From assembly GCA_945920215.1 (NCBI GenBank), contig CAMEJM010000004.1, positions 50,506 through 114,505 of the forward strand: a stretch of 64,000 nucleotides of DNA, written 5' to 3'. Of this stretch, positions 9,113-17,157 are shown in pieces. The notes below the pieces were generated by a model, which saw only the letters and a program-made list of their open reading frames with translations, did not search any database and was not told where the DNA came from. Each line of letters opens with the position of its first letter. Positions within the stretch are counted from its first letter, which is position 1. The position numbers were made by a program, and so were the translations under genes. This DNA comes from an uncultured bacterium (GTDB taxonomy: Bacteria > Bacillota > Clostridia > Oscillospirales > CAG-272).

Positions 9113-10210
9113 ATGCGGATTTTCTTCGCAGCGGGCGGTACCGCCGGACATATCAACCCCGCCATTGCCACCGCGCAAATCGTGAAAGAGGCGGAACCCG
9201 ATTCTGCTTTTCTGTTTGCCGCGGCTCCGGGCGGTCTTGAAAAAAGACTGGTTGGCGACGCAGGCTTTGATACGGTACCGCTCAAAGTGCACGGTCTGAA
9301 ACGTTCTCTGTCTCCGAAGAACATCGCGGTTCTTTGGGATGCGGCGTTAGCAACACATCGCGCCAAAAAGCTGCTTGCTGATTTTAAGCCTGATGTGGTG
9401 TTCGGAACAGGCGGATATCTCAGTTATCCGGTCCTGCGCGCCGCGCAACGAATGGGTATTCCCACTGTGCTTCACGAATCTAATGCCATTCCCGGTTTGA
9501 GCGCAAAACTGCTCGCACGCCGCACCGATCTTGTTTTACTGACGTTTCCAGACGCGGCTAAGCAGTTTCCGTCACTGGTTCACTGCGTTCACACAGGCAC
9601 CCCTCTGCGGGTCAGTTTCTCTGAAATCAACCGCGTACAGGCGCGAAAAGAACTCGGTATCGCACCGCAAGAGCAGTTCATCGTCTCTTTCGGCGGTAGT
9701 CTCGGAGCAGATGCGTTGAACAGAATGTGTTTACAGCTCATGTGCGCAAACCAAATGGAATCCGTGCGTTACCTCCATGCCACGGGAAGACGGAATTATG
9801 ACCGCGTCATGCAGGAATTTGCCGCTCGTTCACTGCGCCCACCAGTCGGCTCACGGATCGTCCCGTATATTGAGGATATGCCGATAATTATGGCGGCGGC
9901 CGATCTGATTATTTGCCGTGCCGGAGCTTCCACACTGTCCGAGCTATCGCTGCTCGGGCGTGCTTCCGTTCTGATTCCGTATCCAAACGCTGCGTCCGAC
10001 CATCAGCGCCTGAATGCGCGAAATATGTCGGAGCTCGGGGGGGCGAAAATCGTCGAGGAGGGAGATGGCGGCTATGAACATTTGAAAAAAGAAGTGTCAG
10101 ATTTAATATCCGATCCGGCAGGGCGACGCAAAATGGAGCTGTGCGCCAAACGTTTACAGCCTGCTGACAGTGCTTCCCGTATACTAAACGCGCTAAAATC
10201 TCTTTTATAG
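9113..10210 (+). CDS. murG: UDP-N-acetylglucosamine--lipid I transferase MurG
   Basis: GT-B glycosyltransferase on the inner membrane face that adds GlcNAc to lipid I, making lipid II. 365 residues. The N-terminal glycine loop GGTAGHINPA, the VFGTGGYLSYPVL and ESNAIPGLSAK segments, the second glycine loop SFGGSLGADALN and the UDP-GlcNAc-binding CRAGASTLSEL are all present. GAGAGAGG precedes ATG 9113. It is the last gene of the cluster before an AT-rich promoter region and ftsZ; murC, murB and ftsQ, commonly found here, are missing. Confidence 0.96.
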   Translation: MRIFFAAGGTAGHINPAIATAQIVKEAEPDSAFLFAAAPGGLEKRLVGDAGFDTVPLKVHGLKRSLSPKNIAVLWDAALATHRAKKLLADFKPDVVFGTGGYLSYPVLRAAQRMGIPTVLHESNAIPGLSAKLLARRTDLVLLTFPDAAKQFPSLVHCVHTGTPLRVSFSEINRVQARKELGIAPQEQFIVSFGGSLGADALNRMCLQLMCANQMESVRYLHATGRRNYDRVMQEFAARSLRPPVGSRIVPYIEDMPIIMAAADLIICRAGASTLSELSLLGRASVLIPYPNAASDHQRLNARNMSELGGAKIVEEGDGGYEHLKKEVSDLISDPAGRRKMELCAKRLQPADSASRILNALKSLL

Positions 10211-10285
10211 CTATAACGCTGCCTGATTTTAATATTTAATATTTTGTTTTTATGTGAATAATTTGTAAATATGCTCGCGCGTGTA

Positions 10286-10314
10286 TTGTCATAAAACTGT
10301 ATTTATGGTAAATT
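10286..10314 (+). promoter_or_regulatory. Sigma-A promoter of ftsZ
   Basis: TTGTCA (10286-10291), 17-base spacer, TAAATT (10309-10314), in the AT-rich gap between murG and ftsZ. The predicted start near 10321 leaves a leader of about 60 bases, with AGGAG just before the ATG. Confidence 0.6.
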
Positions 10315-10380
10315 ATTAAAGAAAATAAAGCAATTTATCAAAGTTTTATGATAATAAAAAATCAAGGCAGGAGTTTTAAC

Positions 10381-11637
10381 ATGGAAGGCTTTTCTTTTGA
10401 TGAAGTATATGACAGCGGCGTAAACATCAAGGTCATCGGCGTTGGCGGCGGCGGTAACAATGCAGTCAACCGTATGATTGCCACAAACATCCGCGGCGTG
10501 GAGTTTATCGCTGTGAACACAGATAATCAGGCTCTTAATACGTCCAGCGCTTCCCGCAAGATTGTCATCGGCGAAAAGGTCACCGCCGGAAAAGGCGCAG
10601 GCTCCAACCCCGACCTCGGCAAGCGCTCTGCGGAGGAAAGCATCAACGCTCTCAAAGAAGCGATTGACGGCGCCGACATGGTGTTCATCACCACCGGTAT
10701 GGGCGGCGGCACAGGCACGGGCGCAGCCCCTGTCATTGCAAAGATTGCAAAGGATATGGGTATTCTGACGATCGGTATCGTGACAAAGCCTTTCGCCTTT
10801 GAGGGACGCCGCAGAATGGCTCAGGCGGAGCAAGGCATCCGTGACCTGACAGCTTGCGTAGACTCTCTGATTGTCATCCCCAACGAACGTCTGAAACAGG
10901 TTTCCGACACCCGCATCACGCTGTCCAACGCATTTGAGATTGCGGATGAGGTCCTGCTCCGCGGTGTGCAGTCCGTCTCCGGCTTGATCAATACTCCCGG
11001 CTACATCAACCTTGACTTTGCAGACGTATCCTCCGTTATGAAAGACGCGGGATACGCACATATGGGCGTGGGCAGCGCAACAGGTCCCGAAAAAGCAAAA
11101 CTCGCTGCCATGGCTGCCATTTCTTCCCCGCTTCTTGAAACCTCAATTGCAGGTGCAACCGGTGTGCTTGTAAACATCACCGTTTCCCCCGATACCGAAC
11201 TTGAAGATGTTGATTTGGCTTCTTCTATGATTACCGAGGAAGCCCACCCCGACGCAAACATTATCTGGGGTACCAACTTCGATCCCGATCTGACTGACGA
11301 GATCCGCGTCACCATCATTGCAACCGGCTTTGACAGCCAAGGCTCCGCATTCTCCGCGCCTGCAAAGCGCGCCAATCCGATGGACGAGATGTACGCCACC
11401 CTTGACGATACTGCACCTGCTGCGTCGGTTGCTCCCGCTGTTGATTCTCCGGTTCAAGAGGCACCCGCTCCCAATGTGAATTACTCCGAGCCCACCCCCT
11501 ATACCCCGGCTCCCGCGCAGGCTCCCTCTCCCGCAGCTCAACCTCAGGCAGCACCTGCACAGCCTGCCAAGGCAGACACGCTCCTTGACGACGATTTTGA
11601 CGATATTATTTCCATTCTCAAAAAAGGACGTCACTAA
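10381..11637 (+). CDS. ftsZ: Cell division protein FtsZ
   Basis: Tubulin-like GTPase forming the Z-ring. 418 residues from ATG 10381, which has GCAGGAG 8 bases upstream; the track start at 10348 adds 11 residues not found in the family. N-terminal [15 protein letters not shown], tubulin signature GGGTGTG (about 108-114), and T7-loop region [11 protein letters not shown] are intact. A Pro/Ala-rich linker (about 335-400) leads to a C-terminal tail ending [15 protein letters not shown], the partner-binding peptide. It has its own promoter and is followed by a bidirectional terminator, so it is a single-gene unit here. Confidence 0.98.
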   Translation: MEGFSFDEVYDSGVNIKVIGVGGGGNNAVNRMIATNIRGVEFIAVNTDNQALNTSSASRKIVIGEKVTAGKGAGSNPDLGKRSAEESINALKEAIDGADMVFITTGMGGGTGTGAAPVIAKIAKDMGILTIGIVTKPFAFEGRRRMAQAEQGIRDLTACVDSLIVIPNERLKQVSDTRITLSNAFEIADEVLLRGVQSVSGLINTPGYINLDFADVSSVMKDAGYAHMGVGSATGPEKAKLAAMAAISSPLLETSIAGATGVLVNITVSPDTELEDVDLASSMITEEAHPDANIIWGTNFDPDLTDEIRVTIIATGFDSQGSAFSAPAKRANPMDEMYATLDDTAPAASVAPAVDSPVQEAPAPNVNYSEPTPYTPAPAQAPSPAAQPQAAPAQPAKADTLLDDDFDDIISILKKGRH

Positions 11638-11714
11638 GCAGTCGCCATTTACCGTCAGGGGCTTATCCCGTGCAATTGATGTGCTTCTTCCTGCATTTCA
11701 AATCCCCCGATATA

Positions 11715-11754
11715 CAAAAAAGCGGCATCCGACAGGATGCTGCTTTTTGTTTTT
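11715..11754. terminator. Bidirectional terminator between ftsZ and kdgK
   Basis: AAAAAGCGGCATCC / GGATGCTGCTTTTT around a GACA loop (one G-T pair), with T-runs on both strands; serves ftsZ (+) and the sugar-acid operon (-). Confidence 0.9.
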
Positions 11755-11759
11755 AGACA

Positions 11760-12779
11760 TTATCTCTGAACGCGCCCGGACCCATCGCCCATTGCGAGCT
11801 TTTTGACTTCATCCACGGTCACCATGTTATAGTCGCCTTCAATGGTATGCTTCAGGCAACTTGCGGCAACTGCAAATTCGATGGTGTCCCGGGGAGAATA
11901 TTGATTGATCAATCCATAAATCAATCCAGCCCCGAAGCTATCGCCGCCGCCGACGCGGTCAACAATATGGATGGAATACTTTTTGCTGAAATAATAGTCG
12001 GAACCGTCATAAAGCATAGCGGACCAGAGGTTGTCGTTTGCGGTTATACTTTCGCGTAATGTAATTGCCACATAGCGGAAATGGAATTGATCCATAAGTT
12101 GTTTTGCAACGCTCTGATAGCCCTCGCGGTTGATTTTGCCGGAAGTAATATCGGAGCCTGCGGCTTCGATTCCAAAGACGTCCTTTGCGTCCTCTTCGTT
12201 ACTGATGCAGACATCTACATAGGGCATCAGCTTTGTCATTGTCTCCCTTGCCGCTTCTTTCGACCAAAGTTTATTGCGGTAATTGAGGTCGCAGGAAACC
12301 GTAATCCCCTTGCTGTGTGCTTTCCGGCAGGCAATTTCGCATATCTCGGCTACGGTAGGGTTCAACGCCGGAGTAATCCCCGTGAAGTGGAACCAATCTG
12401 CCCCATCAAAAATTGTATCCCAATCGAAATCCTGCGCCTGCGCCTTGGCAATGCTGCTCCCTGCCCGGTCGTAAATGACCTTGCTGGGTCTTTGGCTGGC
12501 GCCTTTCTCCAGATAGTAGATTCCCACGCGGTCGCCGCCGCGTGCAATGTATTTGGTATCTACACCGTACTTTCTCAGACTGTTGACAGCCATCTGACCG
12601 ATTTCATGCGTCGGAAGCTTTGAAACAAAACAGCTGTCAACGCCATAATGCGCAAGAGATACCGATACGTTTGCTTCCCCGCCGCCGAATGTCGCGCCAA
12701 AGCTATCTGCCTGCAAAAACCTTGTATATCCATCGGGCGCAAGCCTAAGCATGAGTTCACCGAATGTTACAACTTTCAT
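11760..12779 (-). CDS. kdgK: 2-keto-3-deoxygluconate kinase, PfkB family
   Basis: Phosphorylates 2-keto-3-deoxy-gluconate (or a stereoisomer) to KDPG using ATP. About 339 residues. PfkB-fold features: N-terminal VVTFGELMLRL, glycine-rich FGGGEANVSVSLAHYG, and the catalytic-base/anion-hole signature VDRVGGGDSFGAGL. Start: ATG 12779 overlaps the aldolase stop as ATGA and has GAGGTG 8 bases upstream; the track start (GTG 12788) adds three residues and is less likely. Last gene of the eight-gene operon; its pairing with KDPG aldolase defines the lower Entner-Doudoroff half. Substrate stereochemistry cannot be read from the sequence. Confidence 0.9.
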   Translation of the reverse strand: MKVVTFGELMLRLAPDGYTRFLQADSFGATFGGGEANVSVSLAHYGVDSCFVSKLPTHEIGQMAVNSLRKYGVDTKYIARGGDRVGIYYLEKGASQRPSKVIYDRAGSSIAKAQAQDFDWDTIFDGADWFHFTGITPALNPTVAEICEIACRKAHSKGITVSCDLNYRNKLWSKEAARETMTKLMPYVDVCISNEEDAKDVFGIEAAGSDITSGKINREGYQSVAKQLMDQFHFRYVAITLRESITANDNLWSAMLYDGSDYYFSKKYSIHIVDRVGGGDSFGAGLIYGLINQYSPRDTIEFAVAASCLKHTIEGDYNMVTVDEVKKLAMGDGSGRVQR

Positions 12780-13363
12780 AAATGGCACACCTCGTTTACA
12801 ATTTTAACGGCGGCTTTGCTGTTTTCTTCGATATCGCCTTTCATCATAAAACTGCCGCCGACTGCTTCGATTTTATCAAAAGACAAATACTCCGCCAGAT
12901 TCGTCAGATTGACGCCGCCTGTGGGGATGAATTTAATCTGAGGAAAAGGTCCTGTCAACGCCTTCATTGCCTTTAAGCCGCCGTACACGTCTGCCGGGAA
13001 AAATTTAAGAGTCGTCAGACCGTAACTCAGTGCTTCCATGATTTCTGTCGGCGTAACACAGCCGGGGAAATAAGGAATATTCTTTGCACGGCAAACAGCC
13101 GCCACTTCTTTTGAAAAGCCCGGACTGACAATGAATTTTGCACCTGCGTCCAATGCTTCCGCACATTGCCGTTCATTGATAACGGTACCGGCACCGATGT
13201 TCATTTCGGGAAATTCCCTCGCGCCGAGAGCAATCGCGTCCTTTGCGCAGGCAGTACGGAATGTAATTTCCGCCGTGTGGATGCCGCCGCTGTTTAACGC
13301 CTGCAAGGTAGGAATCGTGTCGCTGAGTTGATGTATAACAACGACAGGAATCAATTTTTCCAT
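12776..13363 (-). CDS. eda: 2-dehydro-3-deoxyphosphogluconate (KDPG/KHG) aldolase
   Basis: Class I aldolase splitting KDPG into pyruvate and glyceraldehyde-3-phosphate. About 195 residues from ATG 13363 (GGGGAG 6 bases upstream); the track start at 13384 is rejected. The proton-relay glutamate in TAEITFRT, the Schiff-base lysine in TTLKFFPAD and the phosphate-binding FIPTGGV are visible. The ATG overlaps the lactonase stop by one base (TAATG) and the stop overlaps kdgK, so the three genes are translationally coupled. A KDPGal-type specificity is equally possible. Confidence 0.93.
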   Translation of the reverse strand: MEKLIPVVVIHQLSDTIPTLQALNSGGIHTAEITFRTACAKDAIALGAREFPEMNIGAGTVINERQCAEALDAGAKFIVSPGFSKEVAAVCRAKNIPYFPGCVTPTEIMEALSYGLTTLKFFPADVYGGLKAMKALTGPFPQIKFIPTGGVNLTNLAEYLSFDKIEAVGGSFMMKGDIEENSKAAVKIVNEVCHL

Positions 13364-14331
13364 TAGTAACTCCCCTTGACACAACAGAGTGGGTGTGAAT
13401 ACTTCGCCTCGCCGAGCCGTGCTTCAATCATATGATTTTTGAGTGAAAAGACAACAACGTTATTTGATTTCTCGTTGGTGACAACCAAATATTTTCCGAT
13501 GATATGAAAGTCCCGCGGGCTGTCACCGCCGCAGTCTGCCTTTTGCCGCAAAGAGACTCGATCGGCATCCACATCATAAACGTAGATCGCATTTTCGTTT
13601 CTTGAAGAAACATAAAGGCAAGTGCCGTCCTCCGCAAGACGAATTGCCGCCCCGTCTGCCATCGGATTTTCACAGGGAATCAAAATCCGATTCATCGCGG
13701 AGACAGAGCCATTGTCGAAGGAGAAGACATAAACAGCGGGTACCATTTCCGAAACGGCGTAGATATACTTGCCGTCACGCGAGAAAACAGCGTGGCGAAT
13801 CCCATCGCCGTCGGATACCTTTGCTTTGGATACTAAATTGAGCGCGCGATCATAACAGAATAAAGTATCAAGCCCCAGATCGCAGCATAACACATACTGC
13901 TTATCCGGAGAAAAGAAAGCGCAATGCGTATGGGGCATATCCTGACGCACGGGATTCACACCGTTCCCGGAATGAAATACCGCTTTATCACCGATTTTCA
14001 CGATATTGCCGCTCAAATAATTGGCAACGTAAACATCGTTATCCGCACATAGATGACACGCGCATTTACCTTCTGTGGCAAGGATTGCGGTTGGGCAATC
14101 CAAGTCCGGGGAAAGCGTAAAAATACCGCTCTCTTGATTATCCGAAAATGGCTGCCGCAGCAATACCTTGAGCCTGTCGCTGTCGAAGACCGCATACATA
14201 GGTCTGTCGCATGGGTAATAGGCGTTCTGCCGCAACTCGCCGTTATCCTGAATGGCACATCGATAGACACCGCCGCCCCGCTCAACGGTGTCACAGGAAA
14301 GTATGTAGACTGTATGTTCCATATCCGTCAT
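13363..14331 (-). CDS. Seven-bladed beta-propeller lactonase-family protein
   Basis: About 322 residues resembling the lactonase / 6-phosphogluconolactonase beta-propeller family: N-terminal blade YILSCDTVERGGGVYRC, repeated blade strands such as HTHCAFFSPDKQYVLCCDLGLD, IRHAVFSRDGKYIYAVSE, LYVSSRNENAIYVYD, and a closing SPRDFHIIGKYLVVTNEKSNNV. Such enzymes hydrolyse aldono-lactones made by sugar dehydrogenases, which fits the SDR and dehydratase in the same operon. ATG 14331 overlaps the stop of the RraA-like gene (TGATG); the track start is a TTG one codon earlier. No signal peptide, so cytoplasmic. Lactone substrate unknown. Confidence 0.85.
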   Translation of the reverse strand: MTDMEHTVYILSCDTVERGGGVYRCAIQDNGELRQNAYYPCDRPMYAVFDSDRLKVLLRQPFSDNQESGIFTLSPDLDCPTAILATEGKCACHLCADNDVYVANYLSGNIVKIGDKAVFHSGNGVNPVRQDMPHTHCAFFSPDKQYVLCCDLGLDTLFCYDRALNLVSKAKVSDGDGIRHAVFSRDGKYIYAVSEMVPAVYVFSFDNGSVSAMNRILIPCENPMADGAAIRLAEDGTCLYVSSRNENAIYVYDVDADRVSLRQKADCGGDSPRDFHIIGKYLVVTNEKSNNVVVFSLKNHMIEARLGEAKYSHPLCCVKGSY

Positions 14332-15233
14332 CAAAGCGCAGTCTGCGTGTCGTTGGGATCGCCGTTCCTTGCAGCATCATATTCTGCCGACCAGTCAAGG
14401 TCACGGTACTTCTCGCCGCGGGGATCGGTCTTAATCCATTCCACAAGCAAGTCGAGCATTTCCTCTGTCCAGGTATTTCTGTCGATTTGCGCGGTTGTAA
14501 AGCGATTCTGACTGATCATCTCAAATCCGAAATCATCTTTGACGTGGGTTTTTGCAGCGCCGTCCACAACTTCTTCCGCCAAATGGCTGGGGATGAACAA
14601 TACGCCTCCGCCTGCACCGTACACAATATCGCCCGGAAGCACGGTCGCTTTACCGATACGCGTGATTCCGTTAAAGTCTTTCATGATAAAATCGCGAATC
14701 GGAGTCGGATCGATGCCGCGATAGTAAACCTGTACCCCCTCCACGGCTTTCATCTGCTCGGTATCTCTGATGCCGCCCCAAATAACGCCGCCGCCGGTTT
14801 TGGTTTTCGTCTTGATAGCGGTTGTCAGGTTCCCGCCGAGGAAGGTTCCCTTGTAGATTTTATCGTACATATCCACGACAACGACATCGCCCTCAACAAG
14901 ACTGTCAATGACCCATTGGTTGTAATTCCCTTTTCTCCCCTCGGCGGCACCGACTGCAAACATTGTTTCGTGCAAGTCCGGACGCGTCGGTACGAAAGTA
15001 GCCGTTACGGCTCTGCCAATGAGCTTTCTGCCGTCGTCGTGCAGGGTTTTCAAGTCCCCCTCAAACTGACTTTCATACCCTTTTACAAAAATAGGCTTCC
15101 AGAGTTCTTCCAAAGTCATTTTTTGCATTTTTTGCAGCACTCTGTCCGGAACCTTGGGTCTGCCGTCTGGAAAGCGTTCTCCTTTCCACTGGGGAGTCAA
15201 CGCAATGATTTCTTCTCTTGAGTTAAATTGCAT
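14331..15233 (-). CDS. RraA-family protein (aldolase/lyase-like), extended
   Basis: 300 residues, longer than the common RraA fold (about 160-230). The core (about 60-230) carries the family's LIGRAVTATFVP, the Mg-site motif GGVIWGGIRDTEQM with the conserved R-D pair, and ATVLPGDIVYGAGGGVLFIP, where the usual D-DGV(V)P is replaced by GAGGGV. An N-terminal helical part (about 1-50) and a C-terminal tail are additions. Family members include 4-hydroxy-4-methyl-2-oxoglutarate aldolases, oxaloacetate decarboxylases and sugar-acid-pathway proteins of undefined activity; the name 'regulator of RNase activity' does not fit a catabolic operon. A C-C lyase or dehydratase-like role on a keto acid is an inference. 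Four bases separate it from the nitroreductase stop. Confidence 0.85.
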   Translation of the reverse strand: MQFNSREEIIALTPQWKGERFPDGRPKVPDRVLQKMQKMTLEELWKPIFVKGYESQFEGDLKTLHDDGRKLIGRAVTATFVPTRPDLHETMFAVGAAEGRKGNYNQWVIDSLVEGDVVVVDMYDKIYKGTFLGGNLTTAIKTKTKTGGGVIWGGIRDTEQMKAVEGVQVYYRGIDPTPIRDFIMKDFNGITRIGKATVLPGDIVYGAGGGVLFIPSHLAEEVVDGAAKTHVKDDFGFEMISQNRFTTAQIDRNTWTEEMLDLLVEWIKTDPRGEKYRDLDWSAEYDAARNGDPNDTQTAL

Positions 15234-15237
15234 ATCC

Positions 15238-15768
15238 TTATTTCTCCGTCAAAACAATATCTTCAAAACGATTCCGCTTCTTTGGGGGTACGCTTGTTTC
15301 ATTTGAAAATCCGAGTGCAACGGCCATAGCGCAAGGCAGCCCCTCTGTCGGGAAGTAGTGCGCAAGAGTGTCTTCATTGACCCAGCCGACAATGCAACTG
15401 GAAATCCCTTTGCTCTCGGCAGCCAAGGTCAGGTAAGCCGCAAATTGACCGACGTCATATTTGACAAATCTGTCAGACGTAAACTTCTTCTCTGAGCCGG
15501 GCTTCAAAACCGCTTTTCCGTCCAGCAAAGCGACAAAAGCGGAGGCATTGTCTAAAAACTTGTTTCTGTCATCGTCCTGCAGACAGGAGCGCATTTTTTC
15601 ATTATCCGCAGGCGTTGTGGTGATAATCACCCTCCATGGCTGCGAATTGCAGGAGGAAGGCGCAAGCATGGCTGTTTCGACCAGTTCCCGTACCGTTGCG
15701 TATTCCAAAGGACACGGGCGAAAATCGCGGCAGGAATGGCGGCGCTCAAATAAAGTTCGAATATCCAT
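15238..15768 (-). CDS. Nitroreductase-family flavoprotein
   Basis: 176 residues from ATG 15768 (GGGGTG 5 bases upstream; it starts 3 bases after the hydrolase stop). The FMN-binding N-terminus RRHSCRDFRPCPL, the dimer and active-site stretch AMLAPSSCNSQPW, and the C-terminal GISSCIVGW...LPCAMAVALGFSNE are classical for the family. These FMN enzymes reduce nitro groups, quinones, enones or flavins with NAD(P)H. Its place inside a sugar-acid operon is unusual; reoxidising NAD(P)H from the SDR, or reducing an unsaturated or keto intermediate, are guesses. Confidence 0.9.
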   Translation of the reverse strand: MDIRTLFERRHSCRDFRPCPLEYATVRELVETAMLAPSSCNSQPWRVIITTTPADNEKMRSCLQDDDRNKFLDNASAFVALLDGKAVLKPGSEKKFTSDRFVKYDVGQFAAYLTLAAESKGISSCIVGWVNEDTLAHYFPTEGLPCAMAVALGFSNETSVPPKKRNRFEDIVLTEK

Positions 15769-15770
15769 GT

Positions 15771-16373
15771 TTACACCCCGTTGATCAACCATGCCATAAT
15801 GCTGCGGTCACCGAAGACCCTGTCCCAGCAATTATGATCCAGATCATCGTAAAGCGTGCATTCGGCTCTCCCACCTGCGCTGTTGACGGCATTGACCATC
15901 TTGACGCTTTCTTCGGGAAGTACCGTTCGGTCAAGCTTGCCGTGGAATGCCTTTACCTCCGCGCGGATTCTTCCGGCGTTCCAGTACATTCCTCCGCCAC
16001 AGCAAATGACAGCGCGGCGGAACACCTCCGGCATACTCATCAGGAGCTGCCATGCACAGTATCCGCCCATACTGGTCCCCGACAGCAGAACTTCCGTCGG
16101 GTGAAAACGCTCTACCTGTGCCGTGATAAACTCCTTCAGCTGCTCATACAAATCAAACCAACAATCCGCATGGCACTGCGGAGCTATCACGATGCACTCG
16201 GGATGATAGCCTTCGACTATGTACTTTTCCAAGCCGCCGGTGACGATTTGCTCAATATTGCTCCCTCTGCGCCCTGCGCCGTGAATATCAAACAGAACGC
16301 GGACCGGCTTGGAAGCATCGTAATCGTCCGGATAATAAATATAATACTTCAGCTGTTTGTACTCATCATACAT
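15771..16373 (-). CDS. Alpha/beta-hydrolase (esterase-like)
   Basis: 200 residues. Oxyanion-side FDIHGAGRRG, nucleophile elbow LLSGTSMGGYCAW (Ser about 99), acid in FHGKLDRTV (Asp about 146) and catalytic His in DDLDHNCW (about 179) make a complete Ser-Asp-His triad. No signal peptide, so it acts on an internal substrate such as an acetylated or feruloylated sugar, or a lactone. Similar short PHB-depolymerase or esterase-like hydrolases occur in plant-glycan clusters. It sits between the SDR (22 bases upstream) and the nitroreductase (2 bases downstream). Confidence 0.85.
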   Translation of the reverse strand: MYDEYKQLKYYIYYPDDYDASKPVRVLFDIHGAGRRGSNIEQIVTGGLEKYIVEGYHPECIVIAPQCHADCWFDLYEQLKEFITAQVERFHPTEVLLSGTSMGGYCAWQLLMSMPEVFRRAVICCGGGMYWNAGRIRAEVKAFHGKLDRTVLPEESVKMVNAVNSAGGRAECTLYDDLDHNCWDRVFGDRSIMAWLINGV

Positions 16374-16395
16374 ATGCTTCGCCTCGACTTTTTTA

Positions 16396-17112
16396 TCAGT
16401 TCAGGTGCATTCCGCCGTCCACAATGATATCTGTACCGGTAATATACCGACCCTCGTCACCGCTCAGCATCAGAACCGCACCTGTCAGATCGGTCGGCTC
16501 ACCGATACTTTCAGAGGGGATCCAGCTCATGACTTCTTTGGCATAGTCCTTATCCGACAAAGCCGCGTCATTTCTTGGGGTTGCAATCACACCGGGGGCA
16601 ACATTGTTCACCGTCACCCCGTATTTTGCTACCTGCTTCGCAATGTTGTGCACCAGACTCATCACAGCGCATTTTGTCGCTGCGTAGATCGCCATGGCTT
16701 TGTTCGGCTTGTACTGCTGTACGCTGCCAATGGTAATGATTCTGCCGAAGCCCTGCGCTTTCATATGCGGGAAATAACTCTGCATGAGGATAAGCGTGCT
16801 CTTAAAGTTGACGTTCACCTGCTGGTCAAACTCATCGAGCGGAATGTCCTCCCAGTCATGACGGAACTGGACGCTGGCGTTGCAGACCAGAATGTCTACA
16901 TCACCCGTCTTTTGGGCAAGTGCCAGAGTTTCTTCCGGATTTGACAAATCCGCCGTCACTGCCATATGCGCCCCGATTTCCTGCCCGATCCGCTTTGCTT
17001 TTTCAAGATCACGGCTGCAATGAACAATGACCCGATACCCTTTTTGCACATAGGCTTCCGCCAATGCTTTTCCAATGCCTTGCGTAGAACCGGTCACTAA
17101 AACGGTCTTCAT
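16396..17112 (-). CDS. Short-chain dehydrogenase/reductase
   Basis: About 238 residues; classical SDR with NAD(P)-binding VLVTGSTQGIGKALAEAY, NAG-type motif LVCNASVQF, catalytic Ser in TIGSVQQYK, YAATK (Tyr-x-x-x-Lys) and VNNVAPGVIATPR, ending in TGTDIIVDGGMHLN. The start is chosen at ATG 17112, 9 bases after AAGGAG; ATG 17118 is only 3 bases from the SD. Predicted role: oxidation of a sugar or sugar-acid hydroxyl, giving the lactone or keto acid used by its neighbours. The closest functional groups (gluconate 5-dehydrogenase, L-fucose or galactose dehydrogenases) cannot be distinguished by eye. Confidence 0.9.
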   Translation of the reverse strand: MKTVLVTGSTQGIGKALAEAYVQKGYRVIVHCSRDLEKAKRIGQEIGAHMAVTADLSNPEETLALAQKTGDVDILVCNASVQFRHDWEDIPLDEFDQQVNVNFKSTLILMQSYFPHMKAQGFGRIITIGSVQQYKPNKAMAIYAATKCAVMSLVHNIAKQVAKYGVTVNNVAPGVIATPRNDAALSDKDYAKEVMSWIPSESIGEPTDLTGAVLMLSGDEGRYITGTDIIVDGGMHLN

Positions 17113-17157
17113 AGTCATTATCTCCTTAATATCGTTCTAAGCAGAATTGAGCCGCTC

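Noticed and set aside
10211-10380. Riboswitch in the murG-ftsZ spacer
   Set aside because: AT-rich with a clear promoter but no conserved aptamer-like pairing; only about 60 bases lie after the predicted start.
10303-11061. Antisense ORF of 252 residues opposite ftsZ
   Set aside because: Cys/His/Val-rich shadow with no start signal; the plus frame is a textbook FtsZ.
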